DNA from: Flavobacterium pallidum
GTDB lineage: Bacteria > Bacteroidota > Bacteroidia > Flavobacteriales > Flavobacteriaceae
NCBI RefSeq assembly: GCF_003097535.1
Contig: NZ_CP029187.1
Location: 2,914,001 to 2,978,000 of the forward strand
DNA length: 64,000 bases
Direction: 5' to 3'
Position numbers and translations under genes: made by a program. This document shows positions 50,047 through 57,573 of this stretch, one piece after another. Each line of letters starts with the position of its first letter. The first letter of the stretch is position 1. The notes under the pieces are model-generated. The model was not told where the DNA came from. It saw only the letters and a program-made list of their open reading frames with translations, and did no database searches.

Positions 50047-50054
50047 TAACTTTA
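50047..50054 (+). promoter_or_regulatory. Putative -7 box of the 45-residue peptide gene
   Basis: TAACTTTA, seven of eight matches to TAnnTTTG, 17 nt before the ATG. Confidence 0.45.
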
Positions 50055-50071
50055 CGTCACAAACGACAGAC

Positions 50072-50209
50072 ATGAAAATGCAGCATTTATCCAGGAAACA
50101 TATCGTAAGTAAAGGACGGGACCATGATCCACAACTGGGCCTGGTAAGGTTTTTATTGTTCATCACGCTTTTTATTTTATTCATGGCGGTGTATGCCATT
50201 TTCCGTTAA
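50072..50209 (+). CDS. 45-residue single-helix membrane peptide
   Basis: Starts MKMQHLSRKHIVSKGRDH and ends in one hydrophobic helix (VRFLLFITLFILFMAVYAIF). It is divergent from the signalling operon and has a -7-like box and a degenerate copy of the locus palindrome at the same distance. The longer open frame that begins at 49973 would start within the operator region and is rejected. It is plausible as a regulated small membrane protein. Conservation is untested. Confidence 0.5.
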   Translation: MKMQHLSRKHIVSKGRDHDPQLGLVRFLLFITLFILFMAVYAIFR

Positions 50210-50665
50210 TTACCTCTTCAGGTTATTTTCGTATATTGAAATCCAATCCTGAACAGAAATTTTACGGCTCAGTTCCGCAATCAGTTCAAAAGGTATCGCT
50301 TCAGGTTTCTTAAACCGTATACAGCCCTTTCCCATGTCAAGTTTCCATTTAGAATGTTTTGGATATTCCCCGACAAACCAATCCAGCAATTTTTGGTTCG
50401 CATATATCCCGATGTGATGCAGCGCAATGAAGTTCTTTTGAGATGCGATGCTCATAAAAGGCAAGGGTAATTTCGGGTTGCAATGGTAGCCATCCGGGTA
50501 AATGCTGTGTGGCACACAATAGGTAATCATGCCGTATGCGATCCCTTCTGAAAAACCATCGGGGAGATTTTCCCTAACGGTCGCCCGCAATTTTCCAATG
50601 GCACTTTTGCGTTCCTCAGGAAGCTCCTCAAGATATTGTTCTACTGTGGTGGCTTTTGATTGCAT
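50210..50665 (-). CDS. DUF1801 family protein
   Basis: A 151-residue cytosolic protein of the YdhG/DUF1801 group (frataxin-like fold). Recognisable are VEQYLEELPEERKSAIGKLR, GFSEGIAYGMITYCVPHS (in part) and the late MGKGCIRFKKPEAIPFEL. Some relatives are called iron chaperones, with weak evidence. It converges on the peptide gene, with stop codons abutting. Function is not established. Confidence 0.8.
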   Translation of the reverse strand: MQSKATTVEQYLEELPEERKSAIGKLRATVRENLPDGFSEGIAYGMITYCVPHSIYPDGYHCNPKLPLPFMSIASQKNFIALHHIGIYANQKLLDWFVGEYPKHSKWKLDMGKGCIRFKKPEAIPFELIAELSRKISVQDWISIYENNLKR

Positions 50666-50774
50666 TTGATTTTGTTTTGCCCAAAGTTATCAAAACCACG
50701 TTAATTTTTTCAACCAAAAAACTTTTCAAAATTTAGATTCCCGATATTTGTTACAACATCAGAAAAATTCGCTT

Positions 50775-51539
50775 ATGAAAACGCTTCTTTACTTATGCAT
50801 CGCAATGATCGGTGGCCATTTATCAGCTCAGCTGAAACCCGTAGCTTATTATGACGGCAGCCAAAAACTCAATGGTTTGTCCGTAACGCCTTCCAAAGCA
50901 CAAAAAGATAAAAAAGGGATTCTCGTGCTCCCCGCCTGGAAAGGCATAGATGCACATGCGAAGGAAAGTGCGCAAAAGCTGGCCGATCTGGGTTATTATA
51001 CTTTTATCGCCGATATTTACGGGGAAGGGAATTACCCGAAAGATGGTGCCGAAGCCGGAAAACAGGCAGGATTTTACAAGCAGGATTACAAAGCTTACCA
51101 AAAACGCATCAGACTCGCTTTGGAACAACTGGTAAAAGCCGGTGCTGATCCGAATAAAATCGTAGTCATCGGATACTGTTTCGGCGGGACCGGCGCACTT
51201 GAAGCTGCTCGTGCCGCAATGCCTGTAAAAGGCGTGGTGTCGTTTCACGGCGGATTGAAAAAAGATGCTTCCCGCCCAAATGACCCGCTTGCTGCGAAAG
51301 TGCTGGTACTTCACGGAGCGGACGATCCCAACGTGCCTGCTGACGAGGTGGCTGCTTTCCAGAACGAAATGCGGGATTCTAAAGCCGACTGGCAAATGGT
51401 GTTCTATGCCAATGCCGTGCATGCATTCACCGATCCTTATGCAGGCAGCGACAACTCGAAAGGTGCCGCTTACAATGAAAAAGCCGACAAACGCTCCTGG
51501 GAAAGCATGCTGGATTTCGTTAAAGAAGTCCTGAGGTAA
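50775..51539 (+). CDS. Exported dienelactone hydrolase-family protein
   Basis: A 254-residue alpha/beta hydrolase with a signal peptide (MKTLLYLCIAMIGGHLSAQ). The nucleophile is a cysteine in VVIGYCFGGTGALEAAR, as in dienelactone hydrolases, the acid is in HGADDPNVPADEV and the histidine in YANAVHAFTDP. An ester or lactone substrate is likely; which one is unknown. The ATG at 50775 gives a proper signal peptide. Confidence 0.86.
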   Translation: MKTLLYLCIAMIGGHLSAQLKPVAYYDGSQKLNGLSVTPSKAQKDKKGILVLPAWKGIDAHAKESAQKLADLGYYTFIADIYGEGNYPKDGAEAGKQAGFYKQDYKAYQKRIRLALEQLVKAGADPNKIVVIGYCFGGTGALEAARAAMPVKGVVSFHGGLKKDASRPNDPLAAKVLVLHGADDPNVPADEVAAFQNEMRDSKADWQMVFYANAVHAFTDPYAGSDNSKGAAYNEKADKRSWESMLDFVKEVLR

Positions 51540-51622
51540 CCATTAGTGCGAAACAAAGGGTGTAAATTCTGATTTTTTTAGTAGTTTTAACTCCTTTAAC
51601 CAATCCGCCTTATAACGTTTTT

Positions 51623-52720
51623 ATGTCCAAAAGCCAAATCAGAAAAGACAAAACCTGCCTGAATTGCAACCATGTGGTCGACCAGCGTTTTTGCCCCAAT
51701 TGTGGGCAGGAAAACACTGATTCGCGCAAGACTTTCCACCATCTTTTCATTCACTTTTTCGAAGACCTGACGCATTATGAGAACGCGTTCTGGAAAACGA
51801 TCCGTAACCTGCTTTTCAAGCCGGCCTCGCTCACCAAAGAATATCTCTCGGGCAAGCGCCTCTCCTATCTGGCGCCGGTAAGGCTGTATATTTTTATCAG
51901 TTTCATTACTTTTCTTATGCTTTCGATGCTTTCCTCGGGAGAAGAGGAACAGGAACACCGTTCGCTGGCAGAACTCAGGCCGAAGCCAGGTGTCGAGTTG
52001 AGCCAGTCTGAAGCCAAAGCGGTCAGGGAAATCGATTTGGTATTGTCGCGGCAAAAAAGGATTGATTCGCTGCAGGCAGCGGGGCAGTTTTCCAGAGAGG
52101 AAGCCAAAACGATGAAAAAATCCCTGGAACAGCAATACCAATCGATAAGCTTTGGCAAGGAATTCGGTTACAAATCAATGAAAGAACTGGACTCGGTACA
52201 GCGCTCCCTGCCTGAAGATAAGAAACTCGGACCGTTCGGTTATTGGTTTTACAGCAAGATGACTATGGTCAATCAGGACAATATGACCGGTGATGAGCTT
52301 GTTACGAAATTCAAGGAGTCATTCCTGCACAATTTCCCGAAGGTATTGTTCATTTACATGCCGATTTTTGCTTTCTTTCTGTGGCTTTTCCATGGCAAGA
52401 AGCGCTGGTACTATTTCGACCACGGCATATTCACGCTGCATTATTTTTCATTTGTGCTGCTCGTGACGCTGATTGCGCAGTCAATCGATTATTTGCTTGG
52501 GCTGATGCATTCGGATATTGCCGACATTATCTCCAGTTTCCTTGTTTTCGGGTTCGCCTGCTGGATGCTGTACTATTTTTTTCCGGCGCACCACAGGTTT
52601 TACGGCGAAACACGCACCGTTTCGTTTCTGAAAAGCGTAACGCTGTTCATTATCAACTTTTTTATCATATCGGCCATACTATTCGTATTTTCGGTATATA
52701 CATTAATCAATCTGCACTGA
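51623..52720 (+). CDS. DUF3667 membrane protein with N-terminal zinc ribbon
   Basis: A 365-residue protein. It begins with a four-cysteine ribbon (CLNCNHVVDQRFCPNCGQ). A membrane segment (LYIFISFITFLMLSML) and an extended helical soluble loop (LSRQKRIDSLQAAGQFSRE) follow, then several further helices (VLFIYMPIFAFFLWLFHG and later). This is the DUF3667 arrangement; function unknown. A second member starts at 63810. The M28 peptidase gene follows 2 nt later. Confidence 0.82.
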   Translation: MSKSQIRKDKTCLNCNHVVDQRFCPNCGQENTDSRKTFHHLFIHFFEDLTHYENAFWKTIRNLLFKPASLTKEYLSGKRLSYLAPVRLYIFISFITFLMLSMLSSGEEEQEHRSLAELRPKPGVELSQSEAKAVREIDLVLSRQKRIDSLQAAGQFSREEAKTMKKSLEQQYQSISFGKEFGYKSMKELDSVQRSLPEDKKLGPFGYWFYSKMTMVNQDNMTGDELVTKFKESFLHNFPKVLFIYMPIFAFFLWLFHGKKRWYYFDHGIFTLHYFSFVLLVTLIAQSIDYLLGLMHSDIADIISSFLVFGFACWMLYYFFPAHHRFYGETRTVSFLKSVTLFIINFFIISAILFVFSVYTLINLH

Positions 52721-52722
52721 TT

Positions 52723-53727
52723 ATGAGACGCATATCATTACTGTTCCTGATTGCCCTGAACATGTCGTGTTCGAGTAATAAACCCAGCGGCTATGTCCAA
52801 AAATACATAAACACCATTTCTGCCGATGAGCTTAAAAAACACCTGACCATTGTAGCTTCTGATGAGATGGAAGGCCGGGAAACAGGCTCAGAAGGACAGA
52901 AAAAGGCAGGCGCATACCTGATCAACCAATATAAATCTGAAGGAATTCCATTTCCTAAAGGTGCTGACAGTTTCTACCAAAAAGTCCCTGCAGCATTCAT
53001 GAATGCGAAATACGGTGAAAGTCTTCCCGATTCTGAAAACATCTGGGCTTTTATTGAAGGTACTGAGAAACCTGACGAAATCATTGTGGTGTCGGCACAT
53101 TATGATCATGTGGGAATAAAGGACGGCAAAGTATATAACGGTGCCGACGATGATGGCTCAGGAACGGTAGCGTTGCTGGAAATTGCGCAGGCTTTTGAAA
53201 AGGCAAGAAAAGACGGGCACGGACCAAAGCGTTCCATATTGATTTTACATGTTACCGGCGAAGAACATGGTTTGCATGGCTCAAGGTATTATTCCGAAAA
53301 CCCGTTGTTTCCTATCGAAAAAACTGTCGCCGATGTCAATATTGATATGATCGGGCGTAGGGATGACCTGCATAAAAACAGCAATTATATTTACGTAATC
53401 GGCTCTGATTACCTTTCGACCGATCTGTATAATATCTGTGAGAAATCGAATAAGAAATCTGTTAACCTGGAACTGGATTACAAATACAACAGCCGTAAAG
53501 ATCCCAATCGTTTTTATTATCGGTCAGATCATTACAACTTTGCAAAAAAGGGCATACCATCCGTATTCCTTTTCAATGGTACCCATGCCGATTACCATAA
53601 GGATACCGATGAAGTCGATAAGATCGAATTTGATGCTTTGGCAAAAAGGGCACAACTGGCATTTACCATCGCCTGGGAAATTGCGAACCGTGAGGAAAGG
53701 ATAAAAGTAGATAAAGACGGAAAATAA
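52723..53727 (+). CDS. M28-family metallopeptidase lipoprotein
   Basis: A 334-residue zinc aminopeptidase, lipidated at Cys15 (LFLIALNMSCSS). The binuclear zinc site is visible: HYDHVGIKDGKVYNGADDD, the base/ligand pair TGEEHGLHGSRYY, the later NIDMIGRRD and the final histidine in NGTHADYHKDTDE. Likely acts in the periplasm or on the outer membrane, digesting peptides. Co-transcribed with DUF3667 and a hydrolase. The ATG at 52723 is preferred, as the open frame upstream lies inside DUF3667. Confidence 0.9.
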   Translation: MRRISLLFLIALNMSCSSNKPSGYVQKYINTISADELKKHLTIVASDEMEGRETGSEGQKKAGAYLINQYKSEGIPFPKGADSFYQKVPAAFMNAKYGESLPDSENIWAFIEGTEKPDEIIVVSAHYDHVGIKDGKVYNGADDDGSGTVALLEIAQAFEKARKDGHGPKRSILILHVTGEEHGLHGSRYYSENPLFPIEKTVADVNIDMIGRRDDLHKNSNYIYVIGSDYLSTDLYNICEKSNKKSVNLELDYKYNSRKDPNRFYYRSDHYNFAKKGIPSVFLFNGTHADYHKDTDEVDKIEFDALAKRAQLAFTIAWEIANREERIKVDKDGK

Positions 53728-53736
53728 ATATTCATT

Positions 53737-54654
53737 ATGAAAAAAATAATCTCAATATTATTTTTAATTGTTGCTCAAGTCGTTTCGGCACAACAATTGT
53801 ACACCAAGACTTTCGGTTCCGAAAAGGCAAAGCCAATATTGTTCCTGCATGGCGGCCCGGGCTACAACAGCGCCAATTTTGAAGCTTCGACAGCACAAAA
53901 ACTTGCTGATGAAGGTTATTTTGTCATCGTTTATGACCGACGTGGTGAAGGGCGCTCGACCGATGAGCATGCCAAATTTACGTTTGAGGAAACGTTTAAA
54001 GATATTGACGGCTTACTGGAACAATTCAAAATTCAGAAAGTGACGCTGATGGGGCATAGTTTCGGCGGTGTTGTGGCCACGCTTTACGCAGAAAAGCATC
54101 CTGAAAAAATAAATGCCGTAATATTGGTTGGCGCCCCGATCGCACTTCAGGAATCTTTTGCAAATATTATCGAACGTTGCCGGAAAATATACACTGATAA
54201 AGAGGACAAATCAAGCCTTGGCTATATGGACATGTTGGAAAAAATGGATAAAAGCAGCCTGGAATTCAGCAGTTATTGTTTTATGTATGCAATGCAGAAT
54301 GGCTTTTATAAACCGAAAAACATCAGCTCTGAAGCTCAAAAGATTTATGACGACCTGAAAAAAACACCCGAATACAAATATGCCACGCAAATGACACCGC
54401 AAGGACCGAAAGGCTTCTGGAAAAATGAAAATTATACCTCGCTTGATTTGTCGGCAAACATTTCAGCCTTATCCAAAAAGATGAAAGTCATTGGATTGTA
54501 CGGTAAAGATGATAGTCTTTATTCTGAAAGCCAGATTGAAAAATTAAAAGCAATCATTGGGAAAAGCAATGTCTTTTATATCGATAACAGTTCACACAAC
54601 GTATTTATCGACCGCCAGGATGAATTCCTTAAAATAGTAAAAAGCCAGATCTAA
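53737..54654 (+). CDS. Exported alpha/beta hydrolase (prolyl aminopeptidase-like)
   Basis: A 305-residue hydrolase with a signal peptide (MKKIISILFLIVAQVVSAQ). Visible are the oxyanion-loop LFLHGGPGYNSANFE, the nucleophile elbow MGHSFGGVVATLYAE (Ser), the acid in GLYGKDDSLYSES and the His in NSSHNVFIDRQDE. The HGGPG motif is typical of proline iminopeptidases, but other substrates are common. Its stop overlaps that of the next gene on the opposite strand. Confidence 0.86.
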   Translation: MKKIISILFLIVAQVVSAQQLYTKTFGSEKAKPILFLHGGPGYNSANFEASTAQKLADEGYFVIVYDRRGEGRSTDEHAKFTFEETFKDIDGLLEQFKIQKVTLMGHSFGGVVATLYAEKHPEKINAVILVGAPIALQESFANIIERCRKIYTDKEDKSSLGYMDMLEKMDKSSLEFSSYCFMYAMQNGFYKPKNISSEAQKIYDDLKKTPEYKYATQMTPQGPKGFWKNENYTSLDLSANISALSKKMKVIGLYGKDDSLYSESQIEKLKAIIGKSNVFYIDNSSHNVFIDRQDEFLKIVKSQI

Positions 54655-54914
54655 AGATATGGCTTTTCATTTTTTACAATCTGTACCTTCCCTATTGGCA
54701 CAGTATCTGTGGAATCATTTAAAATATTCACCCCTAAAAGATTAAAGGGAATATCTGGAATCGTTTCTCCCGAAGATTTCATTTCATGTACCAGTTCCTG
54801 GAAATCCTGTGGACTGACGACAAGTGAATCCCCTGCATTCAGTTGATGTGTGATGATGTAATCCCGAAGCGATGGCACGGTAATCCTGTGCCCGATTGAA
54901 ATGTATTCTGACAT
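54651..54914 (-). CDS. Small protein of unknown function
   Basis: An 87-residue soluble protein (YISIGHRITVPSLRDYI, AGDSLVVSPQDFQELVHEM, NSTDTVPIGKVQIVKNE-like end). No signal peptide, membrane helix or family recognised. Its stop overlaps the convergent hydrolase's stop by 4 nt. Codon choice and the ATG look normal, but there is no independent evidence it is expressed. Confidence 0.55.
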   Translation of the reverse strand: MSEYISIGHRITVPSLRDYIITHQLNAGDSLVVSPQDFQELVHEMKSSGETIPDIPFNLLGVNILNDSTDTVPIGKVQIVKNEKPYL

Positions 54915-55020
54915 AGCATTTGTTTTTATACTAATTTAAGAATTTACGCTGCCGCAGAAAAGGGATTTAAGTTTTAATTGGGAAATACTTTAGTCATATT
55001 TTGGCCTCAGCATATCCAAT

Positions 55021-55052
55021 AAAAAAAGCCCTGAGTTTCCTCAAGGCTTCCA
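55021..55052 (-). terminator. Terminator after tRNA-His
   Basis: AGCCTTGAG / CTCAGGGCT hairpin with a GAAA loop and seven Us on the minus strand, immediately past the CCA end of the tRNA. Confidence 0.88.
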
Positions 55053-55054
55053 AA

Positions 55055-55131
55055 TGGGGTGGATGACCGGGTTCGAACCGGCGACCCTCGGCACCACAAA
55101 CCGATGCTCTAACCAGCTGAGCTACAACCAC
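55055..55131 (-). tRNA. tRNA-His (GTG)
   Basis: The cloverleaf reads 5'-GTGGTTGTAGCTCAGC, anticodon loop TTGTGGT (GTG), T-arm TTCGAAC, and a genomically encoded CCA. An extra G precedes position 1 and can pair with C73, as required for His identity. Acceptor pair 5-68 is T:T rather than a Watson-Crick pair; the rest of the stem pairs. A terminator follows directly. Confidence 0.93.
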
Positions 55132-55207
55132 CGTGTGTTTTGTGAGCGCAAATATATCGCAAAAAGGTTGATCCGGCAAAGAAAATTTTAAAAAAATTAC
55201 AGTAAAT

Positions 55208-55924
55208 TTATATCAGGTCACCTAAACTATTGACGGCCAAATATCTTTCTGTGGTAAAACCTTCCGCATAATCCGTCCCGATAAGCCTTCCGAGGTCCTG
55301 AGCGCGGTAATGGATGCTCTCGAGAAAGTTCTTCGTAGCAATTGGCGTTTCCGGTTCGTCGCTGCCTGGTTTGTAAAATTGGGAACTATATGCCATTATC
55401 GCTGCTGTTTTCTTTTCGATAAAACCGGAAATATCTACGACAAAATCAGGCTCAATGTTTTTCCATTGGATGTAATGATATACTATTTTCGGCCGCCAGG
55501 CTTGCTGTATTTGCCCCTCATAATCGGTTTCAATCTTAATCAATCCTGAAAGGAAACAGGCATCCGAAACCAGTTTACTGCCTTTACCGTGATCAATATG
55601 CCTATCGTCAACCGCATTGCAAATGACGATTTCCGGCCGGTATTTCCTGATCATCTTAATCACTTCGAGCTGGTGCTTTTCATCATTGACAAAAAAACCA
55701 TCGCGCATATTCAGGTTTTCGCGCACATCGATCCCCAGGGCGTCAGCACCGGCTTTGGCTTCACCATCCCGGATCTCAGCGGTGCCGCGTGTACCCAATT
55801 CACCTCTTGTCAAATCAATAATCCCGACCTTTTTCCCCAGCGCTGCTTCTTTTGCCAATGTACCGCCACAACCCAGTTCCACATCATCAGGGTGCGCCCC
55901 GAAAGCCAATATATCCAGTTTCAT
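55208..55924 (-). CDS. bshB1: Bacillithiol biosynthesis deacetylase BshB1
   Basis: A 238-residue zinc-dependent PIG-L/LmbE-fold enzyme that removes acetyl from GlcNAc-malate, the second step of bacillithiol synthesis. The motifs are ILAFGAHPDDVELGCGGTL (His and Asp zinc ligands), DLTRGELGTRGT, CNAVDDRHIDHGKGSKLV (third ligand) and SQFYKPGSDEPET. bshA and bshC are not in the window. It precedes the tRNA and follows menF on the same strand. Confidence 0.93.
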   Translation of the reverse strand: MKLDILAFGAHPDDVELGCGGTLAKEAALGKKVGIIDLTRGELGTRGTAEIRDGEAKAGADALGIDVRENLNMRDGFFVNDEKHQLEVIKMIRKYRPEIVICNAVDDRHIDHGKGSKLVSDACFLSGLIKIETDYEGQIQQAWRPKIVYHYIQWKNIEPDFVVDISGFIEKKTAAIMAYSSQFYKPGSDEPETPIATKNFLESIHYRAQDLGRLIGTDYAEGFTTERYLAVNSLGDLI

Positions 55925-55935
55925 AAATTTATTGT

Positions 55936-57015
55936 TTATAATAATACTTTTTTCATGGTTTGTGATTTATTCACCGTTTCAAGCCATTCCGCCTCAGGGT
56001 TACTGTCTTTGGTAATGCCGCCGCCAATGTAAAGGTTTGCCGTATTCCCTGAAGCTTCCACATGCATGCAGCGCAGGTTTACGAAAAAATCAGTCTGCTC
56101 ATTTCCATTTAGGAAATCCTTATTCAGTTCGCCATGGAATCCGGAATAAAAACCCCGGTCATAGCCTTCATTTTCAAGGATAAAATCCAATGCAGGTTGC
56201 TTTGGCAGGCCACAAACCGCAGGGGTTGGATGCAATGCCTCAACAATATTCTTTAAATGCGCTCCAGGTTTCAATTCCGCCGTAATATCAGTTTTAACAT
56301 GCGCCAATGTCCCTGCCTTAAGCGTATAAGGCGTGCTGGCATTTACTGCCGTTGAAAATGGCTTGAGTTCGTCAGTAATAAAATCGGTGACAAATCGCTG
56401 TTCCTGTTTTTCCTTTTCCATCCAAATAAGCCCCTCATGCCATTTTTGTGTCCCGGCAACCGACATCGTGTGCAATTTCCCATTACCGGTTTTCAGGAGC
56501 TGTTCTGCAAAAGCGCCAAACCAAAATCCCGTTTTTGGATGAAACCAGCAATAAACATAGGCCTCGGGATAATTTTTGGATAATGATATAAAAATCTGTC
56601 CAAAGTCGAAATGTGGCAATTCAACCATTTCCTTCCTGGATAAAACCACTTTATCGAACTTTTGCTGTGATATGGCCCGAATGGCATCGTTGACAAGCTT
56701 TAAATGAAATTCCCTGTTTGTTTCTGCTTTTTTTGATGATGAAATCACTTCTTTATCCCGAACCTGATTTTCAAAAACTGCAAATTGGAAATCCGAATCC
56801 CTTTCAGGGATGAGCAGCATTTCATTTCCGGAAAATGATACGAATGCATAGCCGGTTTCTGTGAAATCCTGAATCGAATGTGTTTCATCTGATTCTTGGA
56901 ACAATCCGCGGATCACTTTTGCATGCGGCTTTTTGTACAATACAAACGGGAACTCTTTGTCAAAATGTTTCTGTGCCATCACAAAAAGTGATGCTAATGG
57001 AATCTCCGGTTTCAT
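55936..57015 (-). CDS. menF: Isochorismate synthase (MenF-like)
   Basis: A 359-residue chorismate-binding enzyme that isomerises chorismate to isochorismate, the entry to menaquinone. Chorismate-family motifs are FDKVVLSRKEMVE, PEAYVYCWFHP, HPTPAVCGLPKQPA and YDRGFYSGFHGELN; the C-terminus ends in LYIGGGITKDSNPEAEW. No glutaminase or lyase domain. Overlap with the upstream thioesterase gene by 4 nt supports a menaquinone role. Confidence 0.9.
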   Translation of the reverse strand: MKPEIPLASLFVMAQKHFDKEFPFVLYKKPHAKVIRGLFQESDETHSIQDFTETGYAFVSFSGNEMLLIPERDSDFQFAVFENQVRDKEVISSSKKAETNREFHLKLVNDAIRAISQQKFDKVVLSRKEMVELPHFDFGQIFISLSKNYPEAYVYCWFHPKTGFWFGAFAEQLLKTGNGKLHTMSVAGTQKWHEGLIWMEKEKQEQRFVTDFITDELKPFSTAVNASTPYTLKAGTLAHVKTDITAELKPGAHLKNIVEALHPTPAVCGLPKQPALDFILENEGYDRGFYSGFHGELNKDFLNGNEQTDFFVNLRCMHVEASGNTANLYIGGGITKDSNPEAEWLETVNKSQTMKKVLL

Positions 57016-57443
57016 TTTGACGCTTCTTTGGGAAGGATTATATTGGTGAGTTTACACAGGCAAACCAATTTATTGTCCTCATCCGTAATTCGTATTTCCC
57101 AAAGATGCAACGTCCTGCCTTTATGAATGATACGTGCCGTTCCCCAAACCATTCCTTCACGTTTGCTGCGCAGGTGGTTCGCCGAAATTTCTATGCCCCT
57201 CACCTCCTCTTTTTCAGGATCTGAAAACAACATCGATGCCGCGCTGCCGACACTTTCTGCCAGTGCGACACTTGCACCGCCATGCAGCAATCCCATAGGT
57301 TGGTGGACATTTGGGTTTACAGGCATCGTCGCGGTCAGGAAATCTTCGCCGGCATCAATATATTGGATGTCCAGCGTTCGCATTAGTGTATTTTCAGAAA
57401 ATTTGTTGCAGAGCGCGAGCAGTTTTTCTTTATCAAAAGCCAT
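57012..57443 (-). CDS. Hotdog-fold thioesterase (probable DHNA-CoA thioesterase)
   Basis: A 143-residue PaaI/YdiI-type acyl-CoA thioesterase. The active-site region is MGLLHGGASVALAESVGSAA (conserved His, Gly-Gly and Glu), and the sheet continues GIEISANHLRSKREGMVWGTA. The 4-nt overlap with menF makes hydrolysis of 1,4-dihydroxy-2-naphthoyl-CoA (MenI) the likeliest role. A general thioesterase is possible. Confidence 0.85.
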   Translation of the reverse strand: MAFDKEKLLALCNKFSENTLMRTLDIQYIDAGEDFLTATMPVNPNVHQPMGLLHGGASVALAESVGSAASMLFSDPEKEEVRGIEISANHLRSKREGMVWGTARIIHKGRTLHLWEIRITDEDNKLVCLCKLTNIILPKEASK

Positions 57444-57573
57444 TCAAAAAAATTTGCCGTAAAAATACGACTTTTAAGGCTTTGTGCCCAAAGAATAATA
57501 TTTGCTTTTTGGCGTTTGCATACCAACTTGTGCTTAACAAATTTTACTATTTTTACCGAAATTCAATCCCACC

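Noticed and set aside
49973..50071. N-terminal extension of the 45-residue peptide gene
   Set aside because: The extension begins in the operator cluster and precedes the -7 box. The ATG at 50072 is downstream of the promoter and starts with a normal basic N-terminus.
52381..52722. In-frame upstream part of the M28 peptidase frame
   Set aside because: It is inside the DUF3667 gene; the lipobox lipoprotein signal begins at 52723.
54994..55179. 61-codon frame across tRNA-His
   Set aside because: It runs through the tRNA and its terminator and is not a protein.
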